In this document: piece after piece, positions 26,966 to 34,892 of the stretch
Layout of the letters: each line of letters begins with the position of its first letter
How positions within the stretch are numbered: the stretch's first letter is position 1
Assembly: GCF_030068505.1 (NCBI RefSeq)
Contig: NZ_JAQOSO010000092.1
Span: 30,808 to 94,807 of the forward strand
Length of the DNA: 64,000 bases
From: Roseofilum capinflatum BLCC-M114
GTDB lineage: Bacteria > Cyanobacteriota > Cyanobacteriia > Cyanobacteriales > Desertifilaceae
Direction: 5' to 3'
Translations under genes and position numbers: made by a program
Notes under the pieces: model-generated
Told to the model about the DNA's origin: nothing
Database searches by the model: none
Seen by the model: only the letters and a program-made list of their open reading frames with translations

Positions 26966-27589
26966 ATGAGTGACAAAAGTCCTTATGAAACCTTGGGGTT
27001 AACGGAAGATGCCTCGTTTGAGGAAATTCAACAGGCCCGTCAACGCCTCACGGATCAACACAGTGGCGATCGCCGACAAGTGGAAACCATTGAGACTGCC
27101 TATGATGCAGTCCTCATGGATCGTCTACGAATGCGGCAACAGGGCAAACTCAAAGTTCCCGATCGAATACGATTTCCGGAAAAAGCGACGGTGACTGAGC
27201 CGAAAGCTCCCCCAACACCTGGGAAGTCCATGCCCAACTGGTTGCAATCCTATCTAGATACTCCCAGTCAAGCGGATATTCTTCTACCCATGGGAGTCTA
27301 TTTAGTGTTAATGAGCTGTGTCGCCCTCCTAAACCCTACCCAGGGTAGCCAGTCGCCTCTCCAGGTGACCCTTCTAGCGGGAGTGGTAGCCAGCATTTAC
27401 TTCTTAAACCGCAAGGAACGGAAATTCGGTCGCTCAGTTTTACTCACTGTTGGTGGACTGATCGCTGGATTGTTACTCGGTGGCCTCTTGGGGGCAAGTT
27501 TAGCCAATATCAGTCAAGTGAATAGCGATCAGTTTGCAGCCGTGGTTGCATTCTTTGTCTTGTGGTTAGTCAGTAGTTTCTTACGTTAA
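26966..27589 (+). CDS. CPP1-like family protein (J-like domain membrane chaperone)
   Basis: The predicted protein has 207 residues. An N-terminal J-domain-like segment (SPYETLGLTEDASFEEIQQA, about 5-60) lacks the HPD motif of true DnaJ proteins. A linker (about 60-95) is followed by three membrane helices in the C-terminal half (about 108-125, 130-150, 160-205). In plants, the related CPP1 stabilises protochlorophyllide oxidoreductase and aids chloroplast import. The cyanobacterial role is presumably in thylakoid protein stability. ATG at 26966. Confidence 0.85.
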   Translation: MSDKSPYETLGLTEDASFEEIQQARQRLTDQHSGDRRQVETIETAYDAVLMDRLRMRQQGKLKVPDRIRFPEKATVTEPKAPPTPGKSMPNWLQSYLDTPSQADILLPMGVYLVLMSCVALLNPTQGSQSPLQVTLLAGVVASIYFLNRKERKFGRSVLLTVGGLIAGLLLGGLLGASLANISQVNSDQFAAVVAFFVLWLVSSFLR

Positions 27590-27663
27590 CAATACAGTTG
27601 TTTTCGCTACTATGGCGATACATCTCAATCCCCCCAACTCCCCCTTAAAAAACAGGGGTAGTA

Positions 27664-27713
27664 AAAATCCCCCTTTTTTAGGCTTGTCTTGAGCCGAGTC
27701 AAAGGGGGATTTT
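27664..27713. terminator. Palindrome AAAATCCCCCTTT / AAAGGGGGATTTT
   Basis: The 13-bp arms at 27664-27676 and 27701-27713 flank a 24-base loop. The A- and T-tracts at the stem base allow it to act as a bidirectional terminator. It is 75 bases after the CPP1-like stop. It is also a common repeat type. Confidence 0.45.
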
Positions 27714-27771
27714 CCGCGAAGGGATAAAAAAAAGTATCTGTCCAACTGTGCCTCAAGTATCCAACAAGAAT

Positions 27772-27813
27772 AGAAATCCGGTTTCTTTCCACCTCTGGCA
27801 GATCAGACACCAG
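27772..27813. repeat. Left copy of the repeat flanking the toxin-antitoxin module
   Basis: It begins AGAAATCCGGTTTCT and contains CCACCTCTGGCAGATC. The right-hand copy at 28595-28637 shares the same order of words with only a few differences. Together they form direct repeats on the two sides of the module. Confidence 0.75.
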
Positions 27814-27835
27814 ATTGCTTGCCCCTATCTCAACT

Positions 27836-27869
27836 TACTCGTTACCTTCAATGGGGGCGAATCCTTGAC
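27836..27869 (-). pseudogene. Diverged duplicate of the putA 3' end
   Basis: A 34-base match to the last codons of the putA-type gene (28798-28831) with three mismatches. Read on the minus strand it encodes the same ten-residue end QGFAPIEGNE followed by a stop. All three differences are synonymous, and the stop is TAA instead of TAG. The similarity stops abruptly upstream. It is a fragment of a second, functional-looking allele, not a copying error of the resident gene. Confidence 0.75.
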
Positions 27870-27916
27870 ATTGAGAAATGTGATAGACTTATGTTTTGGC
27901 TATTTTTAATTAAATC

Positions 27917-28135
27917 ATGGGTCAATTCACCATAGACCTCCCTTCTACTATCTCTGAAGATGAAGCCAAGCTCCTTCTAGCGGCCAAACTGTTTGAAGTC
28001 GGGAAACTCTCCATCGGTCAAGCGGCAAAACTAGCAGGCTACTCTAAGGGAACTTTTATCGAAATGATCGGCAAGATGGGTATTCCGGTTATAAATTACC
28101 CTGCGGTTGAATTAGAGCAAGAGATCCGGTTATGA
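27917..28135 (+). CDS. UPF0175 family antitoxin
   Basis: The predicted protein has 72 residues with a ribbon-like N-terminus (FTIDLPSTI). A helix-turn-helix-like centre follows (LSIGQAAKLAGYSKGTFIEM), and the tail is GIPVINYPAVELEQEI. UPF0175 proteins are the antitoxin partners of DUF3368 PIN-type proteins. The stop overlaps the next start as ATGA. ATG at 27917 lies after an AT-rich tract. It is probably an autoregulating DNA-binding antitoxin. Confidence 0.85.
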   Translation: MGQFTIDLPSTISEDEAKLLLAAKLFEVGKLSIGQAAKLAGYSKGTFIEMIGKMGIPVINYPAVELEQEIRL

Positions 28136-28581
28136 ATCCTGGGGTTACCAATAGTACCTGCTTAATCGGACTAGAACGAATTGGGAGACTTGATATTCTA
28201 CCTCAAGTTTTTACACCGATTACTATTCCACCCGCAGTACAAACAGAAGTGGGAATTTCTACTTCTTGGTTAACGGTTCAAGCTCCGGAAAACTTATCCA
28301 CTGTTCAAACACTCAAAACTCAAGTTGATGACGGAGAAGCTGAAGCGATCGCCCTCGCCCTCGAATTGAAAAATGTTATCATTATTCTGGATGATTTGAG
28401 TGCCCGTAGAATTGCCCAGCAACTACAACTGAAAGTCATGGGAACGGTAGGAATGCTCATCCAGGCCAAACAGAAAAACATTATCCCTGCTATTAAACCT
28501 ATCCTTGAATCCTTAGCAGAAGCTAATTTTAGGATTTCAGATGCAATTATTGATAAAGCCCTTGAACTCGCTGATGAATAA
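28132..28581 (+). CDS. DUF3368 (PIN-like) toxin
   Basis: The predicted PIN-fold nuclease toxin has 149 residues. The N-terminus reads VTNSTCLIGLERIGRLDILP, so the first acidic position of the PIN fold is Asn, as in many DUF3368 members. Other acidic residues are in VDDGEAEAIALA and ILDDLSARR. The four-base ATGA overlap with the antitoxin gives tight coupling. The target RNA is unknown. The pair sits between two copies of a repeat plus a duplicated putA end. Confidence 0.83.
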   Translation: MNPGVTNSTCLIGLERIGRLDILPQVFTPITIPPAVQTEVGISTSWLTVQAPENLSTVQTLKTQVDDGEAEAIALALELKNVIIILDDLSARRIAQQLQLKVMGTVGMLIQAKQKNIIPAIKPILESLAEANFRISDAIIDKALELADE

Positions 28582-28594
28582 TTGAAAAAAACAA

Positions 28595-28637
28595 AGAAAC
28601 CGGGTTTCTGTCCACCTCTGGCAGATCGGAAACCCAG
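28595..28637. repeat. Right copy of the repeat flanking the toxin-antitoxin module
   Basis: AGAAACCGGGTTTCT, then CCACCTCTGGCAGATC, then GAAACCCAGTTTCT. The outer words form a hairpin that could end transcription of the toxin gene. It matches the left copy at 27772-27813. Confidence 0.75.
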
Positions 28638-28796
28638 TTTCTTATTCCTCATATGATGTCCGGTTAAATAGATGTCATTGCGACCGCAGGGAAGCAATCG
28701 CTACAATTATCGAGATGATCGAGATTGCTTCATTTCACTCCGTTCCATTCGCAATGACTTGTTATAGCTGATTTAGCGGACATGATATCACTCAAG

Positions 28797-31784
28797 CTAC
28801 TCGTTGCCTTCAATGGGAGCGAACCCTTGACGCTGCACGTTTTCCGTAATGGTGCGCGGTTCGAGGAACTGGATCAAGTAATCTGGGCCACCCGCTTTAG
28901 AACCAACTCCGGAGAGCTTGAAGCCACCAAAGGGTTGCCGAGAAACGATCGCCCCCGTCGTATTGCGGTTAATATACAAATTGCCCACCTCAAACTCGGC
29001 CATCGCTTGGTCGATATGGCTCGGAGTCCGGGAATAGAGACCGCCAGTCAGGGCAAAATTGGTATTATTGGCAATGTCCAACGCTTCCTGGAACGTCTTA
29101 GCCTTAATCACCGCAACCACCGGGCCAAAAATCTCTTCTTGGGCAATGGTAGCCGTCGGTGCAACATCCTGGAAGATCGTGGGGCCCACATAATAGCCCT
29201 CTTTCGAGCCAGAAACATTGGGAGCCAACATTTCTAGAGCTACTTTAGCCTCCTGTTTACCGGTGGCAATATAGCCCTGAATGCGTTTCATGGAGGTCTC
29301 ATCCACGACCGGCCCCACCTTGGTACAAGGATGGTCTGCGGGCCCCACATTCAAGGATTTAGTCGCTTCTACAAACCGCTCCAAGAAAGCATCATACACC
29401 GGTTCCAGGACGATCGCCCGCGAACAAGCGGAACATTTTTGACCGCTATAGCCAAAGGCAGAATCCACCACCCCTTGCACGGCTTGGTCTAAATCCGAAC
29501 TCTCATCCACAATCACCGCATTCTTACCACCCATCTCAGCAATGACGCGCTTCATGTGTTTCTGTCCCGGTTGCAGCAGGGCAGCATTGGCATAGATTTG
29601 ACAGCCCACTTCCTGGGAACCGGTGAAGGCAATCATATGCACATCCTTGTGTTTGACCAAATGGGCCCCCACGGTCGATCCTTTTGCGGGTAAAAATTGA
29701 AATACTCCTTTAGGGATTCCTGCCTCAATCAGCACTTCCATCAATTGGGCGGCGATCGCCGTACTCACCTCCGCAGGCTTGAGAATCACGCAGTTACCGG
29801 TTACCAGAGCTGCTACCGTCATCCCCGTAGTAATGGCGATGGGAAAATTCCAGGGAGAAATCACCAGGGCAATGCCTCGCGGTTGATACGTCAGGCGGTT
29901 ATTTTCCCCAGCAATATCATAATTATGGCCGCGATCGAGCCGTTCCATTTCATCGGCATAATAGCGACAAAAATCGATCGCCTCGGAAACCTCTGCATCC
30001 ACCTGTTGCAGCACTTTCCCCACTTCCAACATCACCCAAACGGACAGCTCTGCTCGGCGCTCTTCCATCAGATCGGCGGCTTTTCGCAGAATTCGCGCCC
30101 GCTCTGCTGCGGGGGTGGCTTTCCAACTGGGAAACGCTGCTTTGGCGGCATTCAGGGCGGTTTCTGCTTGTTCAACAGAAGCCATGCCAATCTTAGCCAC
30201 TAATTCCGTCGGGTCAGAGGGATTGACAGAATTGATACTCTCTGCGGTGTCCACAAACTCGCCATTAATGTAAGGCAGAATGGTTTTGCCCAGTTGGGGA
30301 CGGACTGTATTTAATGCCGCTTGCGCCCGTTCCCGGTTAGCGACTTGGGCGTAGTCCGTATCAGAGGCATTTTTAAAGGCGGTGGTTTTCTGGGGGCGCG
30401 ATCCCGTTGTTTTCACCACAGGAGGGGCGATTAATTCTTCAATGGGGCGATTTTCTTGGCTTTGGCGCAAGAAGGAACTGTTCGCAGTATTTTCCAGCAA
30501 ACGGCGAATCAAGTACGCCATACCGGGGAGGAGACTGCCGTAGGGAGCATACATCCGCACCCGCAACCCTCGGTTTACCATGGCTTTGGCGAGGCGATCG
30601 CCCATACCATACAGCACTTGGTATTCAATATGACGGCGGGGAATGTTCAGGGCTTCGGCGATCGCGATCGCCTTAGCCTGCGATCGCACATTATGGGAAC
30701 CAATGGCAGCATTCAGAACTTCGTGGTTTTCCAGCAATAACTGGGTCAGCAGTTCAAAGTTGGCATCCGTGGCAACTTTATCATCAAACACCGGTTGCGG
30801 CCAGTTGTGTTGCACCGCTTTAATCGTTTCCTGATCCCAATAGGCTCCTTTGACTAAGCGAATGGTAATCGGATTTCCCCGCTCTTTTGCCCAAGCAATC
30901 AGATCTTTTAAGTCTGCTTCGGAGTCGCGCAGATAAGCTTGCAGCGTCACCCCAATATCAGTACGGGTTTTAAACTCGTCTTCGAGTAACAATTCTTTGA
31001 GAATGGCAAACGTAATATCTTTATAGACATACTGCTCCATGTCAAAATGGATGGCAGCGCCCTTTTCCTTGGCATGGCGCAGGAGGGTGCGAAGGCGCTC
31101 GATCACCCGTTGCTTCGATCCCTCAGCATCCAGGGGATCGAACTGGGAATAAAAGGCTGTCAGCTTAACGGAAACTTGCACCTTGGGCAAGGGTTCGCCA
31201 TCGGCTTGATCGATTTCGGGGATGGTTTTCCACTGTTTCGCGGCTTCCGTGAGGCGATCGATTAAGTCAATATAGCCTTGTAGATAAGCTTTTGCTTCCG
31301 TTTCCGTAATCACCGCTTCCCCCAGTAAATCCAGGGTAAACGCCATTTGCTCCTTGCGGAGATTTTCCACAGTTTTCAGCACTTGCTGCACGGTTTCCCC
31401 AGCAATGTATTTCCGTGCCAAAGTTTCCACTGCTGTAGAAACCGTCGTTGCTGCGACTTGTCCAGGCATGGAGTCAGCTTGGGTAAAATTAAGAATCCCC
31501 TTCAAGGCACTGGGTAATTCTACCGCCTCAGTTGTCATATATTCTTGCAAATGCCGGGCGACTTCCGCCTTAGAGCGCAGAGCAGGCAAACAATCAATGA
31601 AGTGAAACAACTGCACCCGCAACCCTGGGTTATTCATCGCCCAGTCTAAGAGCTTATCGTCCCACCGCATTTGATCGCGCATCTGGGCAAAGATGGAGCG
31701 CTTTTCCCCTTGCGCTGCGAGCAGTTCTTTGGCGATCGCCTGGGTTTGGCTCTCGTAGGTTGGTTTTTCGACTTGTGCTACCAC
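28797..31784 (-). CDS. putA: Bifunctional proline dehydrogenase / L-glutamate gamma-semialdehyde dehydrogenase
   Basis: Oxidises proline to glutamate in two steps. The N-terminal half is an FAD-dependent proline dehydrogenase barrel, with VKLTAFYSQFDPLD, IHFDMEQY and RLVKGAYWD. The C-terminal half is an aldehyde dehydrogenase with NAD-binding SPWNFP, the general base region AEMGGKNAVIVDES and catalytic Cys784 in SGQKCSACSR. There is no N-terminal ribbon-helix-helix DNA-binding domain, so it is the non-regulatory type. GTG at 31784 (VVAQVEKPTYES), with GGAGGGGGG about ten bases upstream, is chosen over TTG 31856. This gives 995 residues. Confidence 0.93.
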   Translation of the reverse strand: MVAQVEKPTYESQTQAIAKELLAAQGEKRSIFAQMRDQMRWDDKLLDWAMNNPGLRVQLFHFIDCLPALRSKAEVARHLQEYMTTEAVELPSALKGILNFTQADSMPGQVAATTVSTAVETLARKYIAGETVQQVLKTVENLRKEQMAFTLDLLGEAVITETEAKAYLQGYIDLIDRLTEAAKQWKTIPEIDQADGEPLPKVQVSVKLTAFYSQFDPLDAEGSKQRVIERLRTLLRHAKEKGAAIHFDMEQYVYKDITFAILKELLLEDEFKTRTDIGVTLQAYLRDSEADLKDLIAWAKERGNPITIRLVKGAYWDQETIKAVQHNWPQPVFDDKVATDANFELLTQLLLENHEVLNAAIGSHNVRSQAKAIAIAEALNIPRRHIEYQVLYGMGDRLAKAMVNRGLRVRMYAPYGSLLPGMAYLIRRLLENTANSSFLRQSQENRPIEELIAPPVVKTTGSRPQKTTAFKNASDTDYAQVANRERAQAALNTVRPQLGKTILPYINGEFVDTAESINSVNPSDPTELVAKIGMASVEQAETALNAAKAAFPSWKATPAAERARILRKAADLMEERRAELSVWVMLEVGKVLQQVDAEVSEAIDFCRYYADEMERLDRGHNYDIAGENNRLTYQPRGIALVISPWNFPIAITTGMTVAALVTGNCVILKPAEVSTAIAAQLMEVLIEAGIPKGVFQFLPAKGSTVGAHLVKHKDVHMIAFTGSQEVGCQIYANAALLQPGQKHMKRVIAEMGGKNAVIVDESSDLDQAVQGVVDSAFGYSGQKCSACSRAIVLEPVYDAFLERFVEATKSLNVGPADHPCTKVGPVVDETSMKRIQGYIATGKQEAKVALEMLAPNVSGSKEGYYVGPTIFQDVAPTATIAQEEIFGPVVAVIKAKTFQEALDIANNTNFALTGGLYSRTPSHIDQAMAEFEVGNLYINRNTTGAIVSRQPFGGFKLSGVGSKAGGPDYLIQFLEPRTITENVQRQGFAPIEGNE

Positions 31785-31964
31785 GGATGTCCCCCCTCCA
31801 CATGAATGGGTTGATATAAATCGAGGATAAATCTTGATTTTTTGTGTATTTTTCAAATATATCTCGAAATTACGGTACTATGGTTAACTTATTTAAACCG
31901 TAACTTTGCACGCAAAGTTCTGTATTACATCAAATCTAGAAAAGATTGCTAGGTTTTAGATTCT

Positions 31965-31994
31965 CCATTCCCCCATTCCCCCATTCCCCCATTC
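31965..31994. repeat. Octanucleotide tandem repeat (ATTCCCCC)
   Basis: About three and a half perfect copies. Related in composition to the heptanucleotide array at 4488-4645. Confidence 0.75.
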
Positions 31995-32104
31995 TCCACA
32001 GAGGGCGCATTCATGTCCGCGATAGCGGAAAGTGCTGTAAGAACAAACTTTTCCCTAGTCCTACGCGCTCTATCTATCACCAGCGCGTAGCTCGTAGCGC
32101 TTTT

Positions 32105-32134
32105 AAAATAAAAAAACGCCCCACGAGTGGGCGT
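32105..32134 (-). terminator. Rho-independent terminator of the CNBD kinase gene
   Basis: On the minus strand, ACGCCC-ACTCGTG-GGGCGT forms a 6-bp GC-rich stem with a 7-base loop. It is followed directly by a run of T with few interruptions (TTTTTTTATTTT). It lies about 125 bases after the stop codon at 32260. This is the clearest intrinsic terminator in the window. Confidence 0.8.
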
Positions 32135-32259
32135 CCATCAGGGTGCATCAAATTCAATATAACACACAAATGAGGGGTGTCACCCCCCACCCCTATATTT
32201 TTTCATCAGAATTTTTTATGGAAACGACTAGAACCATTATGAGAAGCTGACTTGGTGGA

Positions 32260-33345
32260 TTATCGAGGGAGACGAATGGTGAAGGTTGTGCCTTGTCCAT
32301 CTTGAGATTCAAAGCTAATCTCGCCCTGGTGTGCATCGATAATAGATTTGGCGATCGCCGTTCCTAACCCAGTTCCCCCCCGTTTCCCATGGGTGACAAA
32401 AGCCTCAAAGAAGTGTTCTTGAATCGATTTGGGAATTCCTGGGCCATTATCCCGAATCTGGATCACCGCCCATTCCGCCTGGCTTTTCGCCGTCACTTCA
32501 ATGCGTCCCCCCTTGCCTTCAAACGCTTCTATCGCATTGGTCACGATATTTTGCAGCACCCGCAACAGCTTATTGAGATCGGCATAAATTTCCACTGGCT
32601 CAATCTCCGTCACCCACTCCACATTAGCCGACTGCAAGTAAACTCGATTGAGCTTTTCAAACTGCTTAAATAACTCCGAGACTTGCATCGGTTGCCGATA
32701 GAGAGTCGAATGACCCTTAGAAAACTCTAGAACCTCTTCGGCCATCCCCAACATGCGAGTAATTTGCGCTTGAATCAGATCGCACCATTCTTGGGTGTCT
32801 TCATCGTCGTGCATTTCTTTGAGCATGGAGCTGGAGAGCTGAATCCCATTGAAAGGACTTTTGAAATCATGAATAATAGTATTCACCATTTCTCCCACCA
32901 ACACCATTTTTTGTTTATGGACAATTTGATTCACATATTGGGTCGTAGTGATGCGAATATGGTGAATAATATGCCGGAAGACAGCTAAAACCACTTCCCC
33001 TTTACTATTTTGTAAAATTTCCATCAGCTTATCTTGGGGAATTTTCGCTAATATTGTTTCTTCAGCGGCCATTGCTCTGGCGCTCCTCGGTTTGCCATCT
33101 AAGACTCCAAATTCTCCAAAAAAATCATTTTCCTTAGCCAAGGCGATCGTTTGGTGTTTCTCGGTATCGATCATCTTGCTAAATTCTACTTGACCGGCTA
33201 AAACCAGATAGAGTCCATCTGGAATTTCACCTTCTTCAAAGATGACAGTCGGTCGGTCAAACTCGATGATATTGGCTAGATCGCACAGTTGAGCCACTTG
33301 ATCGGGTTCAAAATAACTAATAAACGGGTGGGATTCCAACTTCAT
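32260..33345 (-). CDS. Cyclic-nucleotide-binding-domain histidine kinase
   Basis: The predicted soluble sensor kinase has 361 residues. The N-terminal cyclic-nucleotide-binding domain (about 5-130) has the fold markers GEIPDGLYLVLAGQV and FFGEFGVLDGKPRSARAMA, the second being the phosphate-binding cassette with its Arg. The H-box is IIHDFKSPFNG (His159). The ATPase domain has N-box NIVTNAIEA, DNGPGIP, and GGTGLGTAIAK. A cAMP-responsive kinase is a natural reading, and an adenylate cyclase is encoded at 5925-8522. No adjacent regulator is seen. Confidence 0.9.
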   Translation of the reverse strand: MKLESHPFISYFEPDQVAQLCDLANIIEFDRPTVIFEEGEIPDGLYLVLAGQVEFSKMIDTEKHQTIALAKENDFFGEFGVLDGKPRSARAMAAEETILAKIPQDKLMEILQNSKGEVVLAVFRHIIHHIRITTTQYVNQIVHKQKMVLVGEMVNTIIHDFKSPFNGIQLSSSMLKEMHDDEDTQEWCDLIQAQITRMLGMAEEVLEFSKGHSTLYRQPMQVSELFKQFEKLNRVYLQSANVEWVTEIEPVEIYADLNKLLRVLQNIVTNAIEAFEGKGGRIEVTAKSQAEWAVIQIRDNGPGIPKSIQEHFFEAFVTHGKRGGTGLGTAIAKSIIDAHQGEISFESQDGQGTTFTIRLPR

Positions 33346-33681
33346 GGGCCATACTCACCTTGAATCTTAGATGGCAATAATATTGATGTAATCCGAATGG
33401 ACTGGCTTCATTTTACTGGATTCTAGACCGGACAAAAATGAATAATTGTTACTGACGCGATCTCAATTAACGATCTTCAGGTTGGACGCAATCCGAAATT
33501 AAAAATTTAGGGAGCAAGATGCTCCCACTCCAGTAAGATCGGGGGATTTGATATCAATTAAAGCTAATTTCCCTAATGACGTTTGCGAGAGCGAATAGCA
33601 GCGCCTACAATCATGATCTGTAAGACAATAACCGTGCCAATGCCCAGATATAATGATGAGGGAATTAAGGCAGGCATTATC
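33346..33681. other. Intergenic region with a palindrome and a possible 34-residue ORF
   Basis: Contains GGGAGCAAGATGCTCCC (33510-33526), a repeat related to that at 62080-62127. It also holds a minus-strand frame at 33573-33677 described separately. The right boundary is the broken AAA ATPase gene. Confidence 0.6.
33573..33677 (-). CDS. Possible 34-residue single-helix membrane protein
   Basis: ATG at 33677 to TAG at 33573. The protein is MPALIPSS, then one membrane helix LYLGIGTVIVLQIMIVGAAI, then a basic tail RSRKRH. The size and layout recall small thylakoid subunits, but the sequence matches none that I know and no ribosome binding site is evident. It abuts the truncated ATPase and could equally be the last helix of a lost membrane protein. 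Confidence 0.35.
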   Translation of the reverse strand: MPALIPSSLYLGIGTVIVLQIMIVGAAIRSRKRH

Positions 33682-33957
33682 AATGGTAAAGTTCAATGCT
33701 ATGAATTTCCCTTAGTCGTGATGACCAGTAATGGCGAGCGCGATTTTCCTCCAGCCTTTTTGCGGCGGTGTTTGCGCTTGCGAATGCCCGTTCTGACCAA
33801 AGAATCGCTTAAGCAGATTGTTGAGGCTCATTTTCAGCAAGATCGCCCAAACAATTGGGAGGCAGCGCAAGCAGAAGTAACAGAGAGTATCGAAAAATTT
33901 GTGAACCAGGTTAAGAAGGATAATCTAGCTACTGACCAACTGCTGAATGTGATTTAC
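33682..33957 (+). pseudogene. Truncated MoxR-type AAA ATPase
   Basis: The reading frame encodes GKVQCYEFPLVVMTSNGERD, then FPPAFLRRCLRLRMP, then LKQIVEAHF. This is the sensor 1 / arginine-finger part of a MoxR-like AAA ATPase. It continues through an acidic helical segment to DQLLNVIYL. The P-loop, Walker B and the normal C-terminal end are missing. Before and after, the frame changes to unrelated sequence, so both ends are breakpoints. The longer open frame (33583-34002) is a chimera and not a functional gene. Such ATPases often accompany von Willebrand A-domain proteins or metal-chelatase-like systems. Confidence 0.8.
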
Positions 33958-33959
33958 CT

Positions 33960-34649
33960 CTACATGATTAGCATGACCACTGTAATGGGGATCACAATGT
34001 AGGCGTAGGAGCGGAGGTTCATAATCAGCAGGGTTTTGCCTAAAGTTTTCCCTGGCGGCAAACGCCACCCTAACCATGCACCTTCGACGATCAAGCTGAG
34101 GAAGAAACCAATGGCAAAGTAGACCGCGACACCTAAGAATTTCAATAAGGTAAGGAACAGTCCCTCGGTATTAACACCCAACACCACCAGCAACAGCCCA
34201 TCAACGTACAGCAAGACTATCCAAACTCCACTCCAGAAGAGAGGAGATCTGTGTTTCAGGTAGGTAAAGCGTTTGAGAAAGCAAGCAGTGCTGAAGCCAA
34301 TGCTCAGGAACAAGATCGGGTTAGTCCATAAAGATATAGAAATATCAAAGAATCCGATGAAAAAGAAAAATAACACGGCAGCGCCTGCTAGGGTTGACAA
34401 CAAATTGGCTTCTGTCACCAAACGAAAGGCATACCAAGCAACAATTGTTTCTCGCTTATGCAAAGTCAAGGCTTCGCAAACGAGGATGAGGAGAAACCCT
34501 GCCCCAAAGCTCACCAACGAGGCAAAGAGCGGCAATGGGAACAATAAGGCCATCGGCGGAAAGCCATTGGCAGCGGCAGGATGGACGAGCAGCAGGACGG
34601 TGGCAACGGAGATCGCGATCGCGACAACCACACAAACAGCAAAGCGCAT
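33960..34649 (-). CDS. Multi-helix membrane protein, unknown function
   Basis: The predicted protein has 229 residues and about six or seven membrane helices. A putative signal-like first helix is FAVCVVVAIAISVATVLLL. A charged motif RLPPGKTLGKTLLIMNLRSYAY lies before the last helix. I recognise no family. Its stop lies at the breakpoint of the truncated AAA ATPase on the other strand, so the C-terminus (VIPITVVMLIM) may not be original. ATG at 34649. Confidence 0.6.
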   Translation of the reverse strand: MRFAVCVVVAIAISVATVLLLVHPAAANGFPPMALLFPLPLFASLVSFGAGFLLILVCEALTLHKRETIVAWYAFRLVTEANLLSTLAGAAVLFFFFIGFFDISISLWTNPILFLSIGFSTACFLKRFTYLKHRSPLFWSGVWIVLLYVDGLLLVVLGVNTEGLFLTLLKFLGVAVYFAIGFFLSLIVEGAWLGWRLPPGKTLGKTLLIMNLRSYAYIVIPITVVMLIM

Positions 34650-34892
34650 ATTTACCCCATGGAACGATTAAAGATTGTCTCGTTTAGTATTGCAAATTTC
34701 TGAAACTGTCCGAATATAACAACTGATGTCGTTGGGCTGCTTCCCACCACGAAGCAGGAAATTCATTCTTTAGAGATAAAACTCCGTTTCGCTTCGCGAT
34801 CGCGGGCTGTAATGACGGAAATTCGTCAGAATTTCCAAGAGTGACAGAAGAGGGGTATCACTCCTTTGCCAAGCACCTTCCCAGAAAAACTG

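Larger units (their letters stand above)
27590..27916. other. Intergenic region left of the toxin-antitoxin module
   Basis: About 330 bases made of a strong palindrome (27664-27713), a GAAATCCGGTTTC-type repeat (27772-27813) and a diverged duplicate of the putA 3' end (27836-27869). A minus-strand frame at 27625-27810 is composed of these repeats and is not called. Confidence 0.7.
31785..32259. other. Intergenic region with tandem octamers and a terminator
   Basis: About 475 bases between the putA start and the end of the CNBD kinase gene. It contains the putA leader, ATTCCCCC octamer repeats (31965-31994), a GCGCGTAGCTCGTAGCGC palindrome-like segment (32076-32100), and a rho-independent terminator (32105-32134). 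A plus-strand frame at 31946-32173 is assembled from these repeats and is not called. Confidence 0.7.

Noticed and set aside
27625-27810. 61-codon minus-strand ORF before the toxin-antitoxin pair
   Set aside because: It is composed of a palindrome and a dispersed repeat and has no domain.
29697-30203. 168-codon plus-strand ORF
   Set aside because: It is antisense to the aldehyde dehydrogenase part of putA, His-rich and without a domain.
33583-34002. A complete 139-residue gene
   Set aside because: Only its middle (about 33682-33957) is recognisable, as a piece of a MoxR-like ATPase. The two ends are unrelated sequence, so it is treated as a pseudogene.
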